Assembly: GCF_036206005.1 (NCBI RefSeq)
Contig: NZ_CP108143.1
Span: 4,369,501-4,433,500, forward strand
Length of the DNA: 64,000 bases
Direction of reading: 5' to 3'
From: Streptomyces sp. NBC_00178
Lineage (GTDB): Bacteria; Actinomycetota; Actinomycetes; Streptomycetales; Streptomycetaceae
Of this stretch, positions 1-7,689 are shown one piece after another. Position 1 is the first letter of the stretch; each line of letters opens with the position of its first letter. The notes beneath the pieces are model-generated. The model ran no database searches, was not told where the DNA came from, and was given only the letters and a program-made list of their open reading frames with translations. The position numbers and the translations under genes were made by a program.

Positions 1-351
1 GCCCTCATCGCGAATGATCTTCGCCACCTTCTTGGCGTTCTCCTGGGAGATGCCCTCCTCGATCGTGGCGAAGATCTTGTACTCCTTGCCGGACAGCTGG
101 GGCTCGCCCGCGTCCAGCGACTTCAGGGAGATCCCGCGCTTGATCAGCTTGGACTGGAAGATGTCGAGGATCGCCTTCACGCGCTCCTCGCCGTTCGCCT
201 CCATCAGGATCTTCTCGCCGGACCAGGAGATCGACGCACCCGTCCCCTTGAAGTCGTAGCGCTGGGAGATCTCCTTGGCGGCCTGGTTGAGGGCGTTGTC
301 GACCTCCTGCCGCTCGACCTTCGAGACGATGTCGAAACTGGAGTCGGCCAT
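1..351 (-). CDS. YajQ family nucleotide/c-di-GMP-binding protein (3' part outside window)
   Basis: The minus-strand frame opens with ATG at 351 and stays open to the window edge, giving the N-terminal 117 residues (MADSSFDIVSKVERQEVDNA...). This is the signature of the YajQ/UPF0234 family, normally about 162 aa, so roughly 45 C-terminal residues are missing. YajQ homologues are soluble proteins with two ferredoxin-like folds; some bind cyclic di-GMP or nucleotides. The role in Streptomyces is not defined. It is transcribed divergently from tRNA-Tyr. The family call is secure; the function is inference from homologues. Confidence 0.93.
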   Translation of the reverse strand, partial: MADSSFDIVSKVERQEVDNALNQAAKEISQRYDFKGTGASISWSGEKILMEANGEERVKAILDIFQSKLIKRGISLKSLDAGEPQLSGKEYKIFATIEEGISQENAKKVAKIIRDEG

Positions 352-513
352 GACGTGTGGCTCCTTGCGTCGTATGCGTTGGGTACGGCACAAAGCCTAG
401 CCATCCGCGCCCGCACCCGGCGCTGATCAATCAGGTGGCGTAGCACCCCTGGGCATCGGGTATCGTTTACGTCGTCGCCAAGGAGCCCGCAAGGTCTTCG
501 AGGCGCCGTTCCA

Positions 514-595
<82 letters not shown>

Positions 596-604
596 CAGGA
601 ACAA

Positions 605-648
605 GAGGGCCCGTGAACAGCAGAGATGCTGAGCACGGGCCCTCTTTC
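605..648 (+). terminator. terminator after tRNA-Tyr
   Basis: Inverted repeat AGAGGGCCCGTG/CACGGGCCCTCT with a loop of about 17 nt, followed by TTTCGTT. It lies 10 nt after the tRNA and probably ends its transcript. Confidence 0.75.
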
Positions 649-815
649 GTTGCCCGGCGTCGATGAGTTCCGAAGACGCCGTTGATCCCGTTCTGTGCGG
701 CTTTCCGCCCACCGCAATTCCCGGGTCGGCCACTCCGTGTGGCGCGGGCGTCATCGGCCTGGTCGTGAGCGGAGCGACCGCCTCTGTGAAGAGCCGCCGT
801 CGGAAGGACCGGAGA

Positions 816-860
816 GACCGGCAAGACAGGCAAGACAGGCAAGACCGGTGAGACCGTTGA
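816..860. repeat. five 9-bp tandem repeats
   Basis: Five consecutive 9-mers: GACCGGCAA, GACAGGCAA, GACAGGCAA, GACCGGTGA, GACCGTTGA. They lie between tRNA-Tyr and the next gene. No coding frame with credible start signals covers them. Function unknown. Confidence 0.8.
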
Positions 861-912
861 GCCCGGCAAGATCGACACCCCGCACCCGCATGATCGGAAA
901 GAGGAGAGTCGA

Positions 913-1464
913 GTGGAATCTTCGGTACCTGAGCTCTACGAACGCATTGCGGAGCGGTTCGGGGAACTGATCCGCGTCTGCCCGCCGGACAGATGGCAGG
1001 ATCCGTCCCCGTGCCCTGGATGGGCGGCTCGGGATGTCGCGGCCCACGTGGTCTCGAATCACCGGAGGGCCGTCGCCGGACTGGACGGATCAAGCCATGC
1101 GGCGCCCGGCCGGGGCGAGGACCTTGCCCAGGCATGGGATGCGGCGTCCGGGGCGGTCAAGGCATCCCTGCGCGACCCGGCGAAGGCGCGTGCCTTGTTG
1201 GGGGAGGAGTTCGGCTCCATTCCGTTCGAGGAGTTCGTGAGGCGGATGGCGTGCGCCGACACCCTGATCCACGGATGGGATCTGGCGCGGGCGACCGGCC
1301 AGGACGAGGCACTTGACGCCGAAGCAGTGGCCGTGGCCACGGAGATCCTCCTGCCGGAGGACGGGGACATCCGGATGCCCAGGGCGTTCGGCGCGAAGAT
1401 CTCTTCGGCCGCCGACGCGGACGCCCAGACCAGGTTGCTGAATTTCCTGGGCCGACGGGTGTAG
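913..1464 (+). CDS. TIGR03086-type DinB/maleylpyruvate isomerase-fold metal-binding protein
   Basis: 183 aa from a GTG preceded by a purine-rich GAAAGAGGAGA. The N-terminal PCPGW...DVAAHVVSNHRR segment (H45, H50) and LIHGWDLARATG (H120) are the histidine-bearing helices of the actinobacterial TIGR03086/mycothiol-dependent maleylpyruvate isomerase N-terminal fold. Members form a four-helix bundle that binds a divalent metal; some act as thiol-dependent S-transferases. No substrate can be named from sequence. The gene stands alone, convergent with the minus-strand gene downstream. Family call good, function unknown. Confidence 0.8.
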   Translation: MESSVPELYERIAERFGELIRVCPPDRWQDPSPCPGWAARDVAAHVVSNHRRAVAGLDGSSHAAPGRGEDLAQAWDAASGAVKASLRDPAKARALLGEEFGSIPFEEFVRRMACADTLIHGWDLARATGQDEALDAEAVAVATEILLPEDGDIRMPRAFGAKISSAADADAQTRLLNFLGRRV

Positions 1465-1503
1465 CGGGTCCGCCCGCCCCGCCGACGTCAGTTCCCCGCG
1501 ACG

Positions 1504-2160
1504 TCAGTTCCCCGCGATGTCCTTCACCGCGACCGCAACCGGCTTGTTCCCGCTGATGAGTTCCAGCGTGAGGCCCGCCGTCGCCGGGGTGTCGAGCAGC
1601 TCCAGCAGCACGGCCGCCACGTCGTCGCGGGGGATGGGGCCCCGGCCCGTCGAGGCGGTGAGCAGGACCTGCCCGGTGCCCGCGTCGTTCGTGAGCATCC
1701 CGGGTCGCAGGATCGTCCAGTCGAGGCCCGGCCTGGAGCGCACGTACGCGTCCGCCTCGCCCTTGGCCCGCAGGTAGACGTCGAAGACCTCGTCGCCGGT
1801 CTGCCCGGGGTCCGCGCCCATGGACGAGATCACGATGTAGCGCCGCACACCTGCCCGCTCCGCCGCGTCCGCGAAGAGTACGGCCGCCCCGCGGTCCACC
1901 GTGTCCTTGCGGCCCGAGCCGCTGTTCGGTCCGGCGCCCGCGGCGAAGACCACCGCGTCCGCTCCCCGAAGCGCTTCCGCCACCTCCTCGACGGACGCCG
2001 ATTCGAGGTCGAGGACGACAGGTTCCGCCCCCGCCTCCCTCAGGTCCTCGCTCTGCTGCGGGTTGCGGATGACGCCCGCCGCCTCGTCACCGCGCGCGGC
2101 GAGCAGACGCTCGAGCCGCAGCGCGATCTGACCATGTCCTCCTGCAATGACAATGCGCAT
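1504..2160 (-). CDS. NAD(P)-binding atypical SDR (NmrA/SDR5-like)
   Basis: 218 aa starting MRIVIAGGHGQIA; the glycine-rich GGHGQIA at residues 7-13 is a Rossmann dinucleotide motif. YIVISSMGAD and later ILRPGMLT match the atypical SDR family used as NAD(P)H sensors or epimerase-like oxidoreductases. The frame extends 7 codons upstream, but beginning at MRIVI places the first beta strand at the N terminus as usual. Substrate unknown. Neighbour on the same strand upstream is the cytosine-deaminase-like gene, 34 nt away, so the two may be co-transcribed. Confidence 0.85.
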   Translation of the reverse strand: MRIVIAGGHGQIALRLERLLAARGDEAAGVIRNPQQSEDLREAGAEPVVLDLESASVEEVAEALRGADAVVFAAGAGPNSGSGRKDTVDRGAAVLFADAAERAGVRRYIVISSMGADPGQTGDEVFDVYLRAKGEADAYVRSRPGLDWTILRPGMLTNDAGTGQVLLTASTGRGPIPRDDVAAVLLELLDTPATAGLTLELISGNKPVAVAVKDIAGN

Positions 2161-2194
2161 GTTTCCGACGGTACGCCGCACCGCGCAGTCGCGC

Positions 2195-3529
2195 TCAAGG
2201 CCCGCCGCCGTGGCCGGAATCCACCCTTCCCTGGCGGGGGAGGTCCAGCCCCGAGGCGGCCCCCGAGTCGCGGTACTCGCGCACGGCGCTCGTCCGCGCC
2301 ACGACGCGCCCGCGGTGCACCACGATCCGGCTGTACGCCAGCGAGAGCGCCCCCGCGAGCCCGTCCCCGCGCACGGCGAGCAGTTCCGCGGGGAAGCCGG
2401 CCTCGACGCGTACCCCGGGCAGCCCCAGCGCCGCCCTCGCGGTGGTCGAGACGGCGTCGTACGCCTGCTGCGGGGTGAGGCCGTGCTGCGAGGCGAGCAG
2501 GTAGGCGGCTTCCAGGGGGTCGCCCCGGCCGACCGGGTTCGAGGCGTCGCGCAGAGCCCCGCTGCCGGCGGCGACCCGTACCCCGGCCGCGCGCAGCAGC
2601 CGTACGGGCGCGGTGCCCCGTCGCAGGGAGCCCGAGCACGGGCCCTGGGGCAGGCAGACCACCGTCACGGCGGCGGCGGCGAGCCGGTCGGCCGTGCGGG
2701 CCGCGACCTCGTCCGGAAGCCGTGCGAGCCCGGCGACGGGCCCCAGGCAGACGCGGGAGCCGAGCCCGCCGGCCATGTCGGCCAGCCCGGCGAGGCGCGC
2801 GGGGTCGTCACCGTCCGTGTGCAGATCGACCGGCCGGTCGTGGGTGGCGGCCAGGTCCAGGACCGCCTCGACGTGGCCCGCGGGGTCCGGGTCGAGATCG
2901 GGGCAGGCGCCGATCACGCCCGCACCCATCTCCACGGCGTCGCGGAGCCGGGCGAGGCCGTCCTTGCCCGCGACGCCGGTGAGAACGCGGGGAACGGCCA
3001 CGGTGGTCAGGTCGGTCAGGCCGCGCAGGGAGCGGCCGGCCTCCAGCACGGCTTCGAGTGCCCCCGGTCCCTGGGAGTCGCCGACGCGCACATGGGCGCG
3101 CAGAGCGGTGGCGCCGTGGCTGAGCTGGAGCAGCGCCGACTCGGTGGTCCGGCGGCGGACGTCCTCCGAGTGGCCGGATGCCGAGTGGCCGGATGCCGGG
3201 TGGTCGGGCGCCGGGTGGTGTGACGCCGAGTGGCCGGATGTCGGGTGGCCGGACGCCGGGTGGTGTGACCCCGAGTGGTCGGGCGCCGGGTGGTGGGCCG
3301 CCGGGCCGCCCGCGGTGAGCGCCGTCCCGGGGTGGGCGTGCGGCTCCGCCGGCGCGGGCAGCAGGAGGTAGCCGCGCAGGTCGAGCCGCCTCCCCTCGGT
3401 GCGGAGACTGCCTGCCGTCCCGACCGCCTCGATGCGCGGGCCGCTGATCCGTACGTCGACGGAACGCCCGTCGGCGAGCCGCGCTCCGCTTAGCAGAAGT
3501 GCGGGCGCGTCGCTGGGGCTGTCGGGCAT
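2195..3529 (-). CDS. cytosine deaminase-like amidohydrolase, apparently degenerate, with His-rich insertion
   Basis: 444 aa. The ATG at 3529 has AGGAG 7 nt upstream and is preferred to a start 10 codons further out. The fold follows E. coli CodA: GYLLLPAPAEPHAH (metal HxH), ALRAHVRV, GACPDLD, a VDLHTDGDD region, then AGSGALRDASNP and a C-terminal VVHRGRVVA strand. By my visual alignment the CodA HCDE motif reads HTDG, so the catalytic Glu is lost, the ASHT histidine is replaced and the GHDD aspartate is missing. Just after HAH lies a 45-residue low-complexity stretch made of His-Pro-Ala-Ser-Gly type pentapeptides. It is probably not an active deaminase. Confidence 0.72.
   Translation of the reverse strand: MPDSPSDAPALLLSGARLADGRSVDVRISGPRIEAVGTAGSLRTEGRRLDLRGYLLLPAPAEPHAHPGTALTAGGPAAHHPAPDHSGSHHPASGHPTSGHSASHHPAPDHPASGHSASGHSEDVRRRTTESALLQLSHGATALRAHVRVGDSQGPGALEAVLEAGRSLRGLTDLTTVAVPRVLTGVAGKDGLARLRDAVEMGAGVIGACPDLDPDPAGHVEAVLDLAATHDRPVDLHTDGDDPARLAGLADMAGGLGSRVCLGPVAGLARLPDEVAARTADRLAAAAVTVVCLPQGPCSGSLRRGTAPVRLLRAAGVRVAAGSGALRDASNPVGRGDPLEAAYLLASQHGLTPQQAYDAVSTTARAALGLPGVRVEAGFPAELLAVRGDGLAGALSLAYSRIVVHRGRVVARTSAVREYRDSGAASGLDLPRQGRVDSGHGGGP
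3170..3304. repeat. nine 15-bp tandem repeats coding for a His-rich segment
   Basis: Nine contiguous 15-mers of the type GTGGCCGGATGCCGA/GTGGTCGGGCGCCGG, in frame within the minus-strand deaminase-like gene. Each unit encodes a pentapeptide such as HPASG, HSASG or HPAPD. Unit length is a multiple of three, so copy-number changes keep the frame. Confidence 0.92.
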
Positions 3530-3785
3530 CGCGCCGCTCCTGGGGGCAAGCAAGATCACGCAGAGGGTGCGCCGAGCCTAGGCGGGGCCGCGGGCCCCCG
3601 TGCGGAGGGCGAGTTAGTCGTACGAATGCGGTCCGCGCGGGGAGGGCGGGTGAGAGCGGGCCGCCCGGCTTCGCGGGAACCCGGCGGGCGCGGTGTACGA
3701 GCTGATCAAGGCCCTGATCAGGGGGCGGATCGCGGGGTTCGGCGGACCGGCTCCCGAGGGGTCGGTGGGGGCGGGGGAAACGGAT

Positions 3786-3814
3786 TTGGGCGTCGGCCAC
3801 AGACCGTGTAATGT
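3786..3814 (+). promoter_or_regulatory. HrdB-like promoter of tRNA-Thr/tRNA-Met/rpmG
   Basis: TTGGGC (3786-3791), 17-nt spacer, TAATGT (3809-3814). Transcription would start near 3821, a few bases before the tRNA-Thr 5' end at 3826. Confidence 0.65.
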
Positions 3815-3825
3815 CTTCCTCGCTC

Positions 3826-3898
3826 GCCCCAATAGCTCAGTCGGTAGAGCGTCTCCATGGTAAGGAGAAGGTCTGCGGTTCGATTCCGCATTGGGGCT
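3826..3898 (+). tRNA. tRNA-Thr (GGT)
   Basis: 73 nt. The acceptor GCCCCAA pairs with TTGGGGC; the anticodon stem TCTCC/GGAGA encloses loop ATGGTAA, anticodon GGT; the T arm is TGCGG TTCGATT CCGCA. Discriminator T, CCA not encoded. First gene of a Thr-Met-rpmG run, the order I also know from other actinobacteria. Confidence 0.97.
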
Positions 3899-3943
3899 CT
3901 GGTGATCGGGTCTCTCCGCTTCGGCGGGGAAGCCCGGCATCAA

Positions 3944-4016
3944 AGCGGTGTAGCTCAGTCGGTAGAGCAAGCGGCTCATAATCGCTGTGTCACCGGTTCA
4001 AGTCCGGTCACCGCTA
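3944..4016 (+). tRNA. tRNA-Met (CAT), probably elongator
   Basis: 73 nt. The acceptor AGCGGTG pairs fully with CACCGCT, so it lacks the unpaired 1:72 position of an initiator tRNA. Anticodon loop CTCATAA gives CAT, and the T arm ACCGG TTCAAGT CCGGT is normal. A lysidine-modified Ile-CAT tRNA cannot be excluded from sequence alone, but the context (Thr-Met-rpmG) favours elongator Met. Confidence 0.93.
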
Positions 4017-4022
4017 CTAACG

Positions 4023-4065
4023 GTAGCCGATTGTGGGGTCGGTCCTTCGATCGGCTACTCTTTTA
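4023..4065 (+). terminator. hairpin between tRNA-Met and rpmG
   Basis: Perfect 9-bp stem GTAGCCGAT (4023-4031)/ATCGGCTAC (4050-4058), followed by TCTTTTAT. It looks like an intrinsic terminator placed 48 nt before the rpmG start, so it could attenuate or process the tRNA-rpmG transcript. Confidence 0.6.
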
Positions 4066-4105
4066 TGCGTTCATCCGTCCATCCGTCCGTCCAAGGAGCA
4101 CTCAC

Positions 4106-4270
4106 GTGGCTGCCACCGACGTCCGCCCGAAGATCACGCTGGCCTGCGTGGAGTGCAAGGAGCGGAACTACATCACCAAGAAGAACCGGCGTAACAACCC
4201 GGACCGTCTTGAGATGAAGAAGCACTGCCCGCGCTGCAACTCGCACACCGCGCACCGCGAAACGCGCTGA
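4106..4270 (+). CDS. rpmG: 50S ribosomal protein L33 (zinc-ribbon, C+ form)
   Basis: 54 aa from a GTG with AAGGAG 7 nt upstream ([22 protein letters not shown]...). Two CxxC pairs, CVEC and CPRC, bind zinc, so this is the C+ paralogue; streptomycetes usually carry a second, cysteine-free L33 under zinc control elsewhere. L33 sits near the E site of the 50S subunit. It lies downstream of tRNA-Thr/tRNA-Met and upstream of the hadA-like gene, the same order as rpmG2-hadA-hadB in mycobacteria. Confidence 0.96.
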
Positions 4271-4282
4271 AACAGGCTCGTA

Positions 4283-4325
4283 CACGAGGCCGTCCCCACT
4301 GGGGGCGGCCTCGTGTCGTTTTATT
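4283..4325 (+). terminator. terminator after rpmG
   Basis: Stem CACGAGGCCGTCCCC/GGGGGCGGCCTCGTG with a short loop, then TCGTTTTATT. Typical intrinsic terminator 13 nt after the rpmG stop. Confidence 0.85.
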
Positions 4326-4376
4326 GGGGTAGTTCCACGCCCTATTCGACTTTTTTCATCAGGAGGTAGCGGGCTC

Positions 4377-4829
4377 ATGGCGCTCGACCAGTCCTTCGTG
4401 GGGCGGACCTATCCGCCCACCCCGGCGTACGAGGTCGGCCGGGAGAAGATCCGGGAGTTCGCGGAAGCGGTGGGCGACACCAACCCCGCGTACGTCGACA
4501 CCGAGGCCGCCAAGGCTCTGGGGCACCCGGATGTGATCGCACCGCCCACGTTCGTGTTCTCGATCACGTTCAGGGCGGCGGGTCAGGTCATCGAGGACCC
4601 GCAGCTGGGACTGGACTACAGCCGTGTCGTGCACGGCGACCAGAAGTTCGCGTACACCCGCCCCGTCCGGGCCGGTGACCGGCTGGCCGTCACCTCGACC
4701 ATCGAGGCCATCAAGTCGATGGCCGGCAACGACATCGTCGACATCCGCGGCGAGGTCCACGACGAGTCCGGTGAGCACGTCGTGACGGCGTGGACGAAGC
4801 TGGTGGCCCGTGCCGCCGAGGAGGCGTGA
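4377..4829 (+). CDS. MaoC-like (hot-dog) dehydratase, HadA/HadC-like, UPF0336
   Basis: 150 aa with AGGAGGT 9 nt before the ATG. The N-terminal half (FVGRTYPPTPAYEVGREKIREFAEAVGD) and the IAPPTFVFSI segment are those of the FAS1_DH_region family, single hot-dog proteins without the hydratase Asp/His pair, equivalent to mycobacterial HadA/HadC. Such subunits bind substrate and pair with a catalytic MaoC partner, here the next gene, overlapping by 1 nt. In mycobacteria the complex is the FAS-II 3-hydroxyacyl-ACP dehydratase; Streptomyces has no mycolic acids, so the substrate here is open. Confidence 0.88.
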   Translation: MALDQSFVGRTYPPTPAYEVGREKIREFAEAVGDTNPAYVDTEAAKALGHPDVIAPPTFVFSITFRAAGQVIEDPQLGLDYSRVVHGDQKFAYTRPVRAGDRLAVTSTIEAIKSMAGNDIVDIRGEVHDESGEHVVTAWTKLVARAAEEA

Positions 4830-5257
4830 TGACGGCGAGCATCGCCTACGGAGCGGTCGAGGTCGGTACGGAGCTGCCCGCGCAGTCCTTCCCGGTGACC
4901 CGCGCGACCCTCGTGCAGTACGCCGGCGCCTCGGGTGACTTCAACCCGATCCACTGGAACGAGAAGTTCGCGACGGAGGTCGGGCTGCCCGACGTGATCG
5001 CGCACGGCATGTTCACCATGGCCGAGGCGATCCGGGTGGTCACGGACTGGGCCGGCGACCCGGGCGCGGTCGTCGAGTACGGGGTGCGGTTCACCAAGCC
5101 CGTCGTCGTGCCGAACGACGACACCGGGGCACTGGTCGAGGTCAGCGCCAAGGTCGCCGCGAAGCTGGACGACAACCTCGTGCGGGTCGACCTGACCGCC
5201 ATGAGCGACGGCAAGAAGGTGCTGGGCATGTCCCGCGCCGTCGTCCGCCTGGCCTGA
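4829..5257 (+). CDS. MaoC family dehydratase, HadB-like catalytic subunit
   Basis: 142 aa; the ATG overlaps the previous stop (TGATG), showing translational coupling. The hydratase-2 motif is present: SGDFNPIHWNEKFA supplies the Asp and the His five residues later, followed by LPDVIAHGMFTMA. A hot-dog (R)-specific enoyl hydratase/3-hydroxyacyl dehydratase fold is therefore expected, acting with the non-catalytic upstream subunit as a HadAB-type heterodimer. Confidence 0.9.
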   Translation: MTASIAYGAVEVGTELPAQSFPVTRATLVQYAGASGDFNPIHWNEKFATEVGLPDVIAHGMFTMAEAIRVVTDWAGDPGAVVEYGVRFTKPVVVPNDDTGALVEVSAKVAAKLDDNLVRVDLTAMSDGKKVLGMSRAVVRLA

Positions 5258-5269
5258 CGTACGCACGTC

Positions 5270-5311
5270 CGCGGACGTGCGCGGGGCGCCCTCGTCATGA
5301 GGGCGCCCTTC
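5270..5311 (+). terminator. terminator after the MaoC pair
   Basis: GC-rich inverted repeat around GGGGCGCCCTC/GAGGGCGCCCTT just after the hadB-like stop; no long T tract. It separates the pair from murB. Confidence 0.5.
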
Positions 5312-5410
5312 GCGTGTGCGGGGCACGCCCACGCCGTGCGACGGGGGCCGGCCCGGCAGCCGCACCCCGTGGCCCCGCCCGGCGGGGCCACGGACCGTAC
5401 TCTTGTCCCC

Positions 5411-6466
5411 GTGCACGAACTCCACGATGCCCCCCTCGCCCCCCTGACCACCTTCCGGCTCGGTGGCCCGGCCGACCGCCTCCTGACGGCCACCACCGAC
5501 GCGGAGGTGGTCGCCGCCGTCCGCGAAGCCGACGCGAGCGGCACCCCGCTGCTGGTCATCGGCGGCGGATCCAACCTGGTCATCGGCGACAAGGGCTTCG
5601 ACGGCATCGCGCTGCGCATCGCCACCGAGGGATTCGAGCTCAGCGGTACGACGCTCGAACTGGCCGCCGGTGAGGTGTGGACCGACGCCGTCGCCCGCAC
5701 CGTCGAGGCCGGCCTGGCGGGCATCGAATGCCTCGCCGGCATCCCCGGGTCCGCGGGCGCGACCCCGATCCAGAACGTCGGTGCCTACGGGCAGGAGGTG
5801 TCCTCGGTGATCACCGAGGTCGTCGCCTACGACCGGCACACCGGCGAGACGGTCACCCTTCCCAACGAGGCGTGCGCCTTCTCGTACCGGCACAGCCGCT
5901 TCAAGGCCGAACCCGACCGCTTCGTCGTCCTCCGCGTCCGTTTCGGGCTGGAGGACGCGGGCGGGCTGTCCGCGCCCCTGAGGTATCCGGAGACCGCCCG
6001 CGCCATGGGCGTCGAGCAGGGCGACCGTGTGCCCGCCGAGGCGGCGCGCGAGACGGTCCTGCGCCTGCGGGCGGGCAAGGGCATGGTGCTCGACCCGGAG
6101 GACCACGACACCTGGTCGGCCGGGTCGTTCTTCACCAACCCGGTCCTCGACGAGGCGCAGCACGCGGCGTTCCTCGCCCGCGCGGTGGACAGGCTGGGCG
6201 CCGGCGTGACACCGCCCGCCTTCCCCGCCGGCGAGGGGCTGGTGAAGACCTCCGCCGCGTGGTTGATCGACAAGGCGGGCTTCACCAAGGGGTACGGCAC
6301 GGGTCCCGCGCGCATCTCCACCAAGCACACCCTCGCCCTCACCAACCGGGGCGACGCCACCACCGAGGACCTGCTGGCCCTGGCCCGCGAGGTGGTCGAA
6401 GGGGTCCGCGAGGCCTTCGGGGTCACCCTCGTCAACGAACCGGTGACGGTCGGCGTCAGCCTGTAG
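5411..6466 (+). CDS. murB: UDP-N-acetylenolpyruvoylglucosamine reductase
   Basis: 351 aa from a GTG (MHELHDAPLAPLTTFRLGGPAD). MurB reduces UDP-GlcNAc-enolpyruvate to UDP-MurNAc with NADPH and FAD in cytoplasmic peptidoglycan synthesis. Visible motifs: FAD-binding LVIGGGSNLV and GIPGSAGATPIQNVGAYGQE, the YRHSRFK loop, the catalytic serine S239 in GSFFTNP, and the C-terminal LVNEPVTVG with the active-site Glu. The frame is open upstream of 5411, but family conservation begins at MHELHD. A monocistronic gene by position. Confidence 0.96.
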   Translation: MHELHDAPLAPLTTFRLGGPADRLLTATTDAEVVAAVREADASGTPLLVIGGGSNLVIGDKGFDGIALRIATEGFELSGTTLELAAGEVWTDAVARTVEAGLAGIECLAGIPGSAGATPIQNVGAYGQEVSSVITEVVAYDRHTGETVTLPNEACAFSYRHSRFKAEPDRFVVLRVRFGLEDAGGLSAPLRYPETARAMGVEQGDRVPAEAARETVLRLRAGKGMVLDPEDHDTWSAGSFFTNPVLDEAQHAAFLARAVDRLGAGVTPPAFPAGEGLVKTSAAWLIDKAGFTKGYGTGPARISTKHTLALTNRGDATTEDLLALAREVVEGVREAFGVTLVNEPVTVGVSL

Positions 6467-6550
6467 CCGCCGCCCTCGCGCCCGCGGGGTGGCGGGCCGT
6501 CCGCAGGCCGACGGCAGCCACCACCGGCCCGGACGGTCCCGCGGACGGCC

Positions 6551-7564
6551 TCAGCCGACGAGCCACGCGTCGATCCCGCCGAGCATCTTCTCCCGCACCT
6601 CCACGGGCGCCACCGAGCCGCGTACGGACTGCCGCGCGAGCTCGGCCAGTTCCTCGTCGGTGAACGCGTGATGACGGCGTACGAGGTCGTACTGCGCCGC
6701 CAGGCGCGATCCGAACAGCAGCGGGTCGTCCGCCCCGAGCGCCATCGGCACCCCCGCGTCGAACAAAGTGCGCAGGGGTACGTCGTCGGGCTTCTCGTAG
6801 ACGCCGAGTGCGACGTTCGACGCCGGGCAGACCTCGCACGTCACGCCGCGCTCCGCTAGCAGCGACATGAGCCGCGGGTCCTCGGCGGCCCGCACGCCGT
6901 GCCCGATCCGGGAGGCGTCCAGGTCGTCCAGGCAGTCCCGGACGCTGGAGGGGCCCGAGAGCTCCCCGCCGTGCGGTGCGGCGATCAGCCCGCCCTCGCG
7001 GGCGATGGCGAAGGCGCGGTCGAAGTCGCGCGCCATGCCGCGCCGCTCGTCGTTGGAGAGCCCGAAGCCGATCACGCCCTGGTCGGCGTACCGCACGGCG
7101 AGCCGGGCCAGTGTGCGGGCGTCCAGGGGGTGCTTCATGCGGTTCGCGGCGATCACCACCCGGATCCCGAGCCCCGTCTCGCGGGCCGCGCGGTCCACGG
7201 CGTCCAGGATGATCTCGATGGCCGGGATGAGCCCGCCGAGCAGGGGGGCGTACGAGGTGGGGTCGACCTGGATCTCCAGCCACCCGGAGCCGTCCGCGAC
7301 GTCCTCCATCGCGGTCTCGCGCACGAGCCGCTGGATGTCCTCCGGCTCGCGCAGGCAGGACCGGGCGATGTCGTAGAGCCGCTGGAAGCGGAACCAGCCC
7401 CGCTCGTCCGTGGCCCGCAGCTTGGGCGGCTCGCCCCCGGTCAGCGCGTCGGGCAGGTGCACGCCGTACTTGTCCGCGAGTTCGAGCAGGGTCGTCGGCC
7501 GCATCGACCCGGTGAAGTGCAGGTGCAGATGGGCCTTGGGCAACAGCCGTACGTCACGCTCCAT
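6551..7564 (-). CDS. add: adenosine deaminase
   Basis: 337 aa. The metal motif KAHLHLHF (H12, H14), HGGE (catalytic Glu), RIGHG and ALGADDP (metal and catalytic Asp) are in the canonical order, so the zinc-dependent deamination of adenosine to inosine is expected. MERDV at 7564 is chosen as start because it puts the first strand near the N terminus; a GTG six codons upstream is also possible, and neither has a strong ribosome site. Convergent with murB. Some actinobacterial paralogues are adenine or aminodeoxyfutalosine deaminases, so the precise purine substrate is not proven. Confidence 0.88.
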   Translation of the reverse strand: MERDVRLLPKAHLHLHFTGSMRPTTLLELADKYGVHLPDALTGGEPPKLRATDERGWFRFQRLYDIARSCLREPEDIQRLVRETAMEDVADGSGWLEIQVDPTSYAPLLGGLIPAIEIILDAVDRAARETGLGIRVVIAANRMKHPLDARTLARLAVRYADQGVIGFGLSNDERRGMARDFDRAFAIAREGGLIAAPHGGELSGPSSVRDCLDDLDASRIGHGVRAAEDPRLMSLLAERGVTCEVCPASNVALGVYEKPDDVPLRTLFDAGVPMALGADDPLLFGSRLAAQYDLVRRHHAFTDEELAELARQSVRGSVAPVEVREKMLGGIDAWLVG

Positions 7565-7637
7565 TGAAGGATCTTGCCGCACGCGAGGGGTGCGGCGGTA
7601 GCCGGATCCCCTTGTGAGTTACCGATCGAACAGAAAA

Positions 7638-7665
7638 GTGACCCCCGGCCGGAGCCGGGGGTCAC
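7638..7665. terminator. hairpin between aspartate aminotransferase and add
   Basis: Perfect 11-bp stem GTGACCCCCGG/CCGGGGGTCAC with a 6-nt loop, 24 nt downstream of the aminotransferase stop (read on the minus strand), where it is followed by TTTTCTG. Likely terminator for the aminotransferase gene. Confidence 0.75.
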
Positions 7666-7689
7666 CTTCGTGGGGAGGGGTGTTCCGCG

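Noticed and set aside
816..860. Possible CRISPR array
   Set aside because: Repeats are 9 bp, contiguous and without spacers, so it is a simple tandem repeat.
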